Of a stretch of DNA of 8,127 bases, positions 1-5,734 are shown one piece after another (the stretch's first letter is position 1; each line of letters begins with the position of its first letter). The notes under the pieces were generated by a model that had not been told where the DNA came from, ran no database searches, and was given only the letters and a program-made list of their open reading frames with translations. Both the position numbers and the translations under genes were made by a program. This stretch comes from Hungateiclostridiaceae bacterium UBA3934 (GTDB lineage Bacteria > Bacillota > Clostridia > Acetivibrionales > DTU013), in the NCBI GenBank assembly GCA_002385815.1, contig DGEE01000027.1, forward strand, positions 6,529 to 14,655, read 5' to 3'.

Positions 1-864
1 AACTTCCTCTCCGCTGACTGTCCTCTTATCCAGCAGTTCTATATTGGCACCCATCGATTTGTATATTTCCAATATACCCGACCTGGAGGGATTGACTCCT
101 ACATTTCTTATAACGATGTCGGAATCAGGTACGATAAGTGCAGCTGTGATGAAATACGCAGCCATCGATATATCTCCGGGGATGACGACCTTCTGCGCAT
201 ACAGATTCTCGACCGGGTGTGATCTGACGACTGTACCTTCCATCCTGATATCGGCACCGAAATGATTGAGCATCAGTTCGGTATGATTCCTTGACGTTAC
301 CGGTTCATTCACTTCGGTTTCCCCTTCAGCATAAAGGCTGGCAAGGAGCAGCGGGGATTTGATATGCATTTCGTGTATGGGCAGTTTGCAGCTTATACCT
401 CTGAGGTTTGCAGGGGATACTGTCAATGGACACAAAGTGCCGTTATCCTTCGCAGTGATGCCGGCGCCCATCTGTTTCAGGAAATTCACGGTATTTCCCA
501 CGGGCTTTTTCATGGAGGCTTCGCTGCGGATGACGGTGGATGTGAACGGCTGTCCGCTGAGAACGCCAAGGAGCAATCTTATCGCTGTGCCGGACCGTCC
601 GGCATTGAGCACGGAAGTTGGCGCTTTCAGTCCATACAGGCCTCTGCCATGGACTCTGACCTTGTTGTCCTTCAGTATCTCGATACCGACCTGCATCCTT
701 CTGAAACAATCGATGGTACTGAGACAGTCCTCACCAAGCAAAAAGTTTTCAATTTCAGTTGTGCCGCTTGCAAGAGCACCTATAACGATCGCTCTGTGGG
801 ATATGGACTTGTCGCCGGGTACTGTGATTTCTCCCCTTAGTCTGTTCCTGTTCTCAACTAACAC
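1..864 (-). CDS. aroA: EPSP synthase (3-phosphoshikimate 1-carboxyvinyltransferase), N-terminal 288 codons, cut by the left edge
   Basis: AroA joins shikimate-3-phosphate (S3P) and PEP to make EPSP in the cytoplasm, the step before chorismate synthase. Visible here are the N-terminal PGDKSISHR motif (residues 16-24, with the catalytic Lys, Ser and Arg), a GEDCLSTID segment, SGTAIRLL (91-98), LYAEGETEV, a SRNHTE segment and PGDISMAAYF, all in family order. The gene starts with GTG at 864 behind AGGAGGGG, 6 bases away. About a third of a normal ~430-residue enzyme lies outside the window, including the second set of catalytic residues. Several conserved active-site positions are changed: Arg90 where E. 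coli has Asn94, Lys120 for Arg124, and Glu-Met-His (165-167) for the Ser-Ser/Ala-Gln phosphate-binding triad. The flanking residues align without gaps, so sequencing frameshifts do not explain this. The family call is firm; normal activity is not assured. It is the third gene of the aroF-tyrA-aroA operon. Confidence 0.9.
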   Translation of the reverse strand, partial: MLVENRNRLRGEITVPGDKSISHRAIVIGALASGTTEIENFLLGEDCLSTIDCFRRMQVGIEILKDNKVRVHGRGLYGLKAPTSVLNAGRSGTAIRLLLGVLSGQPFTSTVIRSEASMKKPVGNTVNFLKQMGAGITAKDNGTLCPLTVSPANLRGISCKLPIHEMHIKSPLLLASLYAEGETEVNEPVTSRNHTELMLNHFGADIRMEGTVVRSHPVENLYAQKVVIPGDISMAAYFITAALIVPDSDIVIRNVGVNPSRSGILEIYKSMGANIELLDKRTVSGEEV

Positions 865-870
865 GTTATT

Positions 871-878
871 CCCCTCCT
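871..878 (-). promoter_or_regulatory. ribosome binding site of aroA
   Basis: On the minus strand this reads AGGAGGGG, 6 bases before a GTG. It decides the start of aroA: the protein then begins LVENRNRLRGEITVPGDKS, the usual length ahead of the PGDKS motif. There is no ATG near this position. Confidence 0.8.
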
Positions 879-895
879 GATAAAAATTAAATAAA

Positions 896-2002
896 TCATT
901 TGTTTCTGAAAACTTTATATCCTGATTTCGTGAGCAAGTCAAAAGCGGTATCCACGCTGTCCATATCCGGCAGCGTGATCACCAGGCATCCCTGCTCTGA
1001 TTCTCTGCTGTTTGCCACATATATGTTTTTTATATTTATATCGTGGCGGCCCAGTATCGTTGCTATTTCTCCGATTATACCAGGTTTGTCCGGTACATCC
1101 ACTATGATCCTGTGGATGCGCGGCAAAAGCCCTGTTCCGTAATCCGATATCGAATCTCTGTACTGTTTTGCGCTGTCGAAAAACTCATAAATATCTTCGG
1201 AATTCCCGCTTTCAAGGTGTCCGACAAAATCCGACAGTTTCTGATCCATTTGCTTCAATACACTGAGCAGATAGTCCCTGTTGCTCAGAACTATGTTTTC
1301 CCACATGCCGGGGCTTGAGGAAGCTATCCTGGTTATGTCCCTGAAGCCACCTGCCGTAAGCATCTGCAGTCTGCCTGTGTTGCTGTCCAAATCCTTCACT
1401 GTGTTGACCAGGGCGGCTGCGAGGACGTGGGGCAGATGACTGATCCCGGCTACGGCCATATCATGCTCCTCCGGCGTCATCACTACAGGGATGGCACCGA
1501 TGCCTTCGATCAGTGATGCGAGCACCCTTACTGACTCCTCTGATACTCCATTGGCAGGGGTGAGTATATAATATGCATTTTCAAACAGATGCGGGAGGCT
1601 GTTGATATAGCCTGATTTTTCAGTACCGGCCATAGGATGGCCCCCGATGAAGTGCAAGGACCTGGGGAGCCTGCCGGCGTAATCTGTTATGATGCCCTTG
1701 GTACTGCCCACATCAGTGATGATGCATGTCTTTTTGACTTTTGGAGCCAGATCATTTAAATACTCAAGGATGCGCTTGACCGGAGTACAGATAAAAATGA
1801 TATCAGAATTATATACACTGTCATCCGGGACGGTGATCCCTCTGGCGATCACACCCTCTTTCAGTGCCAGTTCCAGTGCGGAGCTGTCGTGGTCCACTGC
1901 GACGATGTCCCGCATACCCAGCTTGTCGTGCATTGCTTTTGCAAGTGAGCCGCCTATCAGCCCCAGTCCGATAATTGTTGTTTTCAAATCACATGGTTCC
2001 AT
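896..2002 (-). CDS. tyrA: Prephenate dehydrogenase with C-terminal ACT domain
   Basis: This enzyme oxidatively decarboxylates prephenate to 4-hydroxyphenylpyruvate, committing chorismate to tyrosine. The 368-residue protein has an N-terminal Rossmann fold with the glycine motif GLGLIGGS (12-19) and an acidic VDHD (36-39) after the second strand, which suggests NAD rather than NADP. GGHPMAGTEKSG (120-131) contains the conserved prephenate-site His122. A helical dimerisation domain follows. Residues 298-368 form an ACT domain starting RIIVDVPDKPG, probably the tyrosine-feedback module (known for the family, not shown here). The ATG at 2002 overlaps the end of aroF by 14 bases, implying translational coupling. 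A TTG at 1987-1985, just past the aroF stop, would give MKTTIIGLG and is a possible alternative start, since neither has a strong ribosome binding site. The stop is TGA at 896, 31 bases before aroA. Confidence 0.95.
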   Translation of the reverse strand: MEPCDLKTTIIGLGLIGGSLAKAMHDKLGMRDIVAVDHDSSALELALKEGVIARGITVPDDSVYNSDIIFICTPVKRILEYLNDLAPKVKKTCIITDVGSTKGIITDYAGRLPRSLHFIGGHPMAGTEKSGYINSLPHLFENAYYILTPANGVSEESVRVLASLIEGIGAIPVVMTPEEHDMAVAGISHLPHVLAAALVNTVKDLDSNTGRLQMLTAGGFRDITRIASSSPGMWENIVLSNRDYLLSVLKQMDQKLSDFVGHLESGNSEDIYEFFDSAKQYRDSISDYGTGLLPRIHRIIVDVPDKPGIIGEIATILGRHDINIKNIYVANSRESEQGCLVITLPDMDSVDTAFDLLTKSGYKVFRNK

Positions 2003-3017
2003 ATCTGAACTCTCTGCCTACTATTTCGGCAATCCTTCCTATATCTTTACACAGATTGTCAAAGGTTTTCTGGTCGAGCTGCTGTGCTGCGTCAGAAAGC
2101 GCACATCTCGGGCTCGGATGTACTTCGATTATCAATCCGTCAGCGCCTGCTGCAATGGCGGCTCTGGACAGGGGTATGATGTATTCTGACTTGCCTGCAG
2201 CGTGGCTGGGATCGACAATGATCGGCAGGTGACTGTGCCTTTTTACCACGGGGACTGCGCTTATATCCAGTGTGTTCCGGGTGGCCGTTTCAAACGTCCT
2301 TATGCCGCGCTCGCAGAGCACTACATTGTAATTGCCCTCGCTCATGATATATTCCGCTGCATTGAGCCACTCATCTATCGTGGTGGAGGCTCCTCTCTTG
2401 AGAAGGACGGGTTTGCCGGAACGCCCCACCTCTCTGAGGAGATGGAAGTTCTGTGAATTACGGGCACCTATCTGAAACATATCGACATATTTAGCAGCGA
2501 CTTCTACGGAGTATTCGCTGATGACCTCCGTTACGGTCAGCAATCCCGTGGCTTCACTTGCTTCCTTCAGCATTTTCAGCCCTTCCTCCTCCAGCCCCTG
2601 AAAGGAGTAAGGCGATGTCCTGGGTTTGAATGCGCCGCCCCTCAGTATTTTTGCACCGGATCTGCTGACCAGCTTTGCCGCCTCCATTATCTGATCGCGG
2701 CTTTCCACCGCACAGGGTCCTGCGATCATGACGACTTCCCTGCCGCCGATCTCCACTTCCCCGACATGTACTACGCTTTGCTCGGGTTTGAAAGACCTGC
2801 TCGCCAGCTTGTAGCTTTCCATTATCGGGACCAGCTTGTCGACGCCTGACATAAGCTCCAGCGGGATGCCGCTGAGAAGCCTCTTGTCTCCAATAACTCC
2901 GATAATGGTCCTTTCGGCGCCTTTCGATATATGGACACCCAGACCCGCACCCTTGAGCACATCGGAAACTTCTTTGATTTCAGACTCCCTTGAGCCCGGT
3001 TTCATTACAATAATCAT
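1989..3017 (-). CDS. aroF: 3-deoxy-7-phosphoheptulonate (DAHP) synthase, type I-beta with N-terminal regulatory domain
   Basis: It condenses PEP and erythrose-4-phosphate into DAHP, the first step of the shikimate pathway. The protein is 342 residues long. Residues 1-70 form a ferredoxin-like regulatory domain (MIIVMKPG start) of the kind that gives feedback control by aromatic amino acids in Thermotoga maritima. The catalytic TIM barrel follows: IAGPCAVES (98-106), RGGAFKPRTSPYSFQG (126-141), QIGARNSQN (182-190), LLKRG (205-209), DPSHAAG (269-275) and IIEVHP (296-301). Cys102, His272, Glu298 and Asp309 fall at the same numbers as the metal ligands of the T. maritima enzyme, so the length and domain plan match closely. 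The start is ATG at 3017 with AGGGAG 8 bases upstream. It is first in the operon, the usual place for the flux-controlling enzyme. Confidence 0.96.
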   Translation of the reverse strand: MIIVMKPGSRESEIKEVSDVLKGAGLGVHISKGAERTIIGVIGDKRLLSGIPLELMSGVDKLVPIMESYKLASRSFKPEQSVVHVGEVEIGGREVVMIAGPCAVESRDQIMEAAKLVSRSGAKILRGGAFKPRTSPYSFQGLEEEGLKMLKEASEATGLLTVTEVISEYSVEVAAKYVDMFQIGARNSQNFHLLREVGRSGKPVLLKRGASTTIDEWLNAAEYIMSEGNYNVVLCERGIRTFETATRNTLDISAVPVVKRHSHLPIIVDPSHAAGKSEYIIPLSRAAIAAGADGLIIEVHPSPRCALSDAAQQLDQKTFDNLCKDIGRIAEIVGREFRYGTM

Positions 3018-3018
3018 A

Positions 3019-3069
3019 CTATCTTCTCCCTTTCTGCCGTTTTTCGTTCTTACCCATTTTGCCCTGCAT
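3019..3069 (-). other. possible 16-codon leader ORF ending one base before aroF
   Basis: On the minus strand an ATG at 3069 opens a frame reading MQGKMGKNEKRQKGRR and closes with TAG at 3021-3019, a single base before the aroF ATG. The peptide is strongly basic and has no Phe, Tyr or Trp, so it is not a classical aromatic attenuation peptide. No good ribosome binding site precedes the first ATG. A second in-frame ATG (codon 5) has GGG close upstream, at poor spacing. It could be a chance frame in the A/G-rich leader or a coupling ORF. Nothing in the peptide resembles a known family. Confidence 0.25.
3026..3031 (-). promoter_or_regulatory. ribosome binding site of aroF
   Basis: AGGGAG on the minus strand, 8 bases before the aroF ATG. 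It lies inside the 16-codon mini-ORF of the leader, so ribosomes translating that mini-ORF would pass over it. Confidence 0.7.
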
Positions 3070-3079
3070 GAACTTATTT

Positions 3080-3108
3080 TTTCCGTTCTTCCGTCTTTCC
3101 GTTCTTCC
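3080..3108. repeat. 13-base direct repeat in the aro leader
   Basis: The plus strand carries TTTCCGTTCTTCC at 3080-3092 and again, identically, at 3096-3108, separated by GTC (period 16). In the aro transcript this is a purine-rich GGAAGAACGGAAA repeat about 50-80 bases before the aroF start. A degenerate third copy (AAGAACGAAAAACGG) follows nearer the gene. The repeat itself is plain; its function is unknown. Confidence 0.8.
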
Positions 3109-3121
3109 TTTATCGAAGTCC

Positions 3122-3152
3122 GCTGTCTCCAGCTGGACCGACAGCTACTGTC
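3122..3152 (-). promoter_or_regulatory. alternative hairpins in the aro leader
   Basis: In the transcript, GACAG (3152-3148) can pair with CTGTC (3144-3140) across a 3-base loop. The extended GCTGTC (3145-3140) can instead pair with GACAGC (3127-3122), enclosing an inner palindrome TCCAGCTGGA. The middle strand is shared, so the two folds exclude each other, as in switch-type leaders. No uridine tract follows either hairpin, so neither is a standard terminator. No T-box signature is present. The regulatory role is inferred. Confidence 0.4.
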
Positions 3153-3203
3153 AACACTTCAGAATACGATGATTCCCGGTATGTGAGGTGTTATTTTGAT
3201 TTT

Positions 3204-3232
3204 AATTTACAATGATACGATATAATTGTCAA
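3204..3232 (-). promoter_or_regulatory. probable sigma-A promoter of the aroF-tyrA-aroA operon
   Basis: The minus strand shows a perfect -35 TTGACA (3232-3227), a 17-base spacer and TAAATT (3209-3204) as a 4-of-6 -10. Transcription would begin near 3197, leaving a leader of about 180 bases before aroF. No better pair was seen nearer the gene. Confidence 0.6.
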
Positions 3233-3265
3233 GAAAAAGGAAACTGTTGAAAAAACCACATAAAA

Positions 3266-3293
3266 CTGTGCGGCAGGGGCCACCTCCTGACAG
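3266..3293. promoter_or_regulatory. imperfect inverted repeat upstream of the EF-G promoters
   Basis: CTGT (3266-3269) and ACAG (3290-3293) enclose CAGGGG (3274-3279) and CTCCTG (3284-3289), which pair with one wobble across a 4-base loop. A one-sided GCGG bulge interrupts the stem. It overlaps the -35 of the first EF-G promoter, so it could be a protein site, but it may be chance. Confidence 0.25.
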
Positions 3294-3314
3294 ACTGGCG
3301 GGGTAGCATATAAT
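3287..3314 (+). promoter_or_regulatory. candidate upstream promoter P1 of the EF-G-like gene
   Basis: CTGACA (3287-3292, 5 of 6) is followed after 16 bases by a perfect TATAAT (3309-3314). Predicted transcription start is near 3321, about 140 bases before the gene. Confidence 0.5.
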
Positions 3315-3338
3315 TGCCGGGCTGATGCAAGAAAATTC

Positions 3339-3366
3339 TTGAACTGGCCTTGATGTATGTTATAAT
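3339..3366 (+). promoter_or_regulatory. probable main promoter P2 of the EF-G-like gene
   Basis: TTGAAC (3339-3344), a 16-base spacer and a perfect TATAAT (3361-3366), with TGT just before it forming an extended -10. Transcription would start near 3373, about 87 bases before the ATG. The inverted repeat CAAGAA-AA-TTCTTG (3328-3341) overlaps the -35, and its right half recurs downstream at 3392-3403. Confidence 0.7.
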
Positions 3367-3403
3367 ATACATTGTGTCATAATACCCATTTATTCTTGAA
3401 TTG

Positions 3404-3423
3404 TTTTCCTAAGTTCAGGAAAA
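3404..3423 (+). promoter_or_regulatory. small hairpin in the 5' leader of the EF-G-like mRNA
   Basis: TTTTCCT (3404-3410) and AGGAAAA (3417-3423) form a perfect 7-bp stem with a 6-base loop, about 23 bases before the ribosome binding site. It is A/T-rich and probably weak. It has no U-tract, so it is not a terminator. Confidence 0.35.
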
Positions 3424-3445
3424 TATATAAGAGCGTAACTAATAC

Positions 3446-3452
3446 AAGGGGG
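3446..3452 (+). promoter_or_regulatory. ribosome binding site of the EF-G-like gene
   Basis: AAGGGGG ends 7 bases before the ATG at 3460, supporting that start. Confidence 0.8.
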
Positions 3453-3459
3453 AATTCAT

Positions 3460-5547
3460 ATGAAAGATTATACCGCGGGAAAGCTCCGCAACGTGTGCCT
3501 GATGTCGCACGGCGGGGCAGGTAAGACGACTCTTGCAGAGGCTATGTTGTTCAATACCGGAGTGCTTGACAGATTTGGCAAGGTAAACGACGGCAATACT
3601 ACCATGGACTATGATCCTGAAGAAATCAAAAGAAAAATTTCCATCAGCACATCCATCGCACCCTGTGAATGGAAAGATCATAAAATCAACATCATCGATA
3701 CTCCCGGATACTTTGACTTTGTCGGCGAAGTAAAGCAGGGTATCAGGGTTTCAGACAGTGCGGTCATACTGGTTGCGGCCAAGGGCGGCGTAGCAGTGGG
3801 AACTGAGAAATCCTGGGCTTATGCAAAGGAACAGGGAATACCCAGAATGTTTTTCGTTAGCAAAATGGACGAGGAAAATGCCAATTTCCATGAAGTCCTC
3901 GACCAGTTGAAAGATACATTCGGCAACAGCGTAATTCCGTTCCAGCTTCCCATATTGGAGGGAGATAAGTTTGTCGGCTATGTTGATGTAATTAATATGA
4001 AGGCAAAGAAGTTCGACAAGGATAAGCTTGTCGATGCCGATATTCCTGCTGATATGAGCGATACCCTTGAAGAACTGAAGGAAGCGCTCAACGAAGCAAT
4101 TGCAGAGACCAGTGAGGAATTGATGGAGAAGTATTTCAGCGGTGAGGAATTCACCAGCGAAGAAATGATAAGCGGACTTCGCGCAGGTATAGCAGACTGC
4201 TCGATAGCTCCGGTGCTCTGCGGAGCGGCACTTTTGAACCAGGGTGTTACAGCGCTGATGGACACGATTCTGGAGTATATGCCATCACCCGACCATAAGC
4301 CTGTTATCAAAGCTGTCAAGCCTGGTACGGATACAGTCGTCGAACTGAAGAACTCCGCGGATGAGAAATTGTCAGCCCTTGTTTTCAAAACGATAGCAGA
4401 CCCATTTGTCGGTAAGATATCGATATTCAGGGTTTATTCGGGCACGATGAAGTCCGACTCCACAGTATATAACCCGACGGCGGAGAAAAATGAGAAAATA
4501 GCGCAGATATTCATGTTGAGGGGAAAGAAGCAGGTTCCAACGGACAAACTTATCGCCGGTGATATCGGAGCGGTAGCGAAGCTGCAGTATACCAGCACCA
4601 ATGATACTCTGTGTGAACAGTCCAACCCCGTGATGCTTGATAAGATCGTATTCCCTGAACCGGCATTGTCACTGGCGGTAGAACCCAAGGCCAAGGGCGA
4701 TGAGGAAAAAATAGGTGCCGGCCTCAGCAGGCTCCAGGATGAGGATCCGACATTCAAGGTCGAGGTGAATGCTGAAACTCATCAAACCATCATATCCGGT
4801 GTCGGAGAGCAGCATCTCGATGTTATAGTCAGCAAGCTCAAGGCAAAATACGGAGTTGAAGTGAACCTGACCGATCCCAGGGTACCTTACAGGGAGACCA
4901 TCAGGAAGAAGGTCAAGGTGGAAGGCAAGCATAAAAAGCAGACCGGTGGTCATGGTCAGTATGGACATGTGTGGATCGAATTCGAGCCCGGCGAAACCGA
5001 GGATCTCACATTTGAAGAAAAGATATTCGGTGGCGCTGTACCGAAGCAGTATCATCCGGCTGTCGAAAAAGGTCTTCGCGAGGCAATCCAGCATGGTGTG
5101 CTGGCCGGATATCCGGTAGTCAATCTGAAGGCAACTCTTGTGGATGGATCATACCATGATGTCGACTCATCGGAGATGGCCTTCAAGATTGCTGCACGTC
5201 TTGCGTACAAGAAGGGTCTCCCCGATGCATCACCTGTGCTGCTCGAGCCTATAAGCCGTGTCGAGGTATATATTCCCGACAGCTATATGGGCGATATCAT
5301 AGGTGACCTGAACAAGAGGAGAGGCAGGATACTCGGAATGAACCCGCAGGATGGCGGTCTGCAGCAGGTTGTCGCAGAAGTTCCCACAGCGGAGATGTTC
5401 AAATACGCTATTGACCTCAGGAGCATGACGCAGGGCAGAGGCTATTTCACACAGACTTTTGAAAGATATGAAGAAGCACCTGCCAACGTGGCTCAGAAGG
5501 TTATCGAAGAAGCCAGGAAGGATATGTCTGATGACGATGACGAATAA
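3460..5547 (+). CDS. Elongation factor G-like translational GTPase (second EF-G, FusA2/EF-G2 type)
   Basis: The 695-residue protein has all five EF-G domains, near the usual length of about 690. G-domain motifs are SHGGAGKTT (16-24), DTPGYFDF (80-87) and SKMD (134-137). Domain II follows from about residue 300, then domain III (VGEQHLDVIVSKL), domain IV (GGHGQYGHVWIEFEP and HDVDSSEMAFKIAA) and domain V (PISRVEVYIPDSYMGDIIGDLNKRRG). The tail is acidic (DDDDE). The housekeeping factor normally has HIDAGKTT, DTPGHVDF and NKMD. Here the hydrolysis-site His is Tyr84 and the NKxD Asn is Ser134. The P-loop and DTPGY variants are typical of the second EF-G family. The gene stands alone, with no rpsL, rpsG or tuf beside it, which also argues against the housekeeping copy. 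An intact domain IV suggests it can still enter the ribosomal A site. Its role (translocation, recycling or stress) cannot be settled from sequence. Confidence 0.9.
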   Translation: MKDYTAGKLRNVCLMSHGGAGKTTLAEAMLFNTGVLDRFGKVNDGNTTMDYDPEEIKRKISISTSIAPCEWKDHKINIIDTPGYFDFVGEVKQGIRVSDSAVILVAAKGGVAVGTEKSWAYAKEQGIPRMFFVSKMDEENANFHEVLDQLKDTFGNSVIPFQLPILEGDKFVGYVDVINMKAKKFDKDKLVDADIPADMSDTLEELKEALNEAIAETSEELMEKYFSGEEFTSEEMISGLRAGIADCSIAPVLCGAALLNQGVTALMDTILEYMPSPDHKPVIKAVKPGTDTVVELKNSADEKLSALVFKTIADPFVGKISIFRVYSGTMKSDSTVYNPTAEKNEKIAQIFMLRGKKQVPTDKLIAGDIGAVAKLQYTSTNDTLCEQSNPVMLDKIVFPEPALSLAVEPKAKGDEEKIGAGLSRLQDEDPTFKVEVNAETHQTIISGVGEQHLDVIVSKLKAKYGVEVNLTDPRVPYRETIRKKVKVEGKHKKQTGGHGQYGHVWIEFEPGETEDLTFEEKIFGGAVPKQYHPAVEKGLREAIQHGVLAGYPVVNLKATLVDGSYHDVDSSEMAFKIAARLAYKKGLPDASPVLLEPISRVEVYIPDSYMGDIIGDLNKRRGRILGMNPQDGGLQQVVAEVPTAEMFKYAIDLRSMTQGRGYFTQTFERYEEAPANVAQKVIEEARKDMSDDDDE

Positions 5548-5636
5548 GGAACTGGCTTGTTCAGAGGACTATGACCGGGATATGACAGCTGATCAGACAG
5601 CGTGAAAATGACAGAGTGTCGTATCCGGCAACAATT

Positions 5637-5666
5637 TAAAAGAGCTGCCCATGGGCAGCTCTTTTA
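5637..5666. terminator. bidirectional intrinsic terminator between convergent genes
   Basis: A perfect 30-base palindrome: the left half runs TAAAAGAGCTGCCCA and the right half is its exact reverse complement. It forms a GC-rich stem (GAGCTGCC) flanked by A-tracts and T-tracts, so either strand gives a hairpin followed by uridines. It lies 90 bases after the EF-G-like stop and 69 bases after the stop of the minus-strand Eis-like gene, so it can end both transcripts. The rest of 5548-5734 shows no gene. Confidence 0.9.
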
Positions 5667-5734
5667 GTGTTCCCTGGCCATACATGACTGTGACCGATAA
5701 AGCTGATGCTTTAACCGACAGATATCTGGTCAGA

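Noticed and set aside
364..840. 158- and 173-codon frames on the plus strand across aroA
   Set aside because: The minus strand reads as EPSP synthase throughout; the plus-strand frames lack motifs and promoters.
3150..3156. Second TTGACA-like -35 on the minus strand within the leader
   Set aside because: No -10-like hexamer lies 16-18 bases downstream; the sequence there is GC-rich.
3018..3200. T-box or terminator-type attenuator in the aro leader
   Set aside because: No T-box signature (GGTGGNACC-like) and no hairpin followed by uridines was found. The hairpins present lack a U-tract.
3196..3226. Third plus-strand promoter (TTGATT and TATAAT at 3221-3226)
   Set aside because: The spacing is 19 bases and the site sits on the opposite-strand aro promoter. 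The A/T-rich sequence makes a chance TATAAT likely, and two better promoters lie downstream.
5548..5636. Small gene or RNA between the EF-G-like stop and the terminator
   Set aside because: No start codon with a ribosome binding site and only trivial 4-bp stems; it appears to be the 3' untranslated region.
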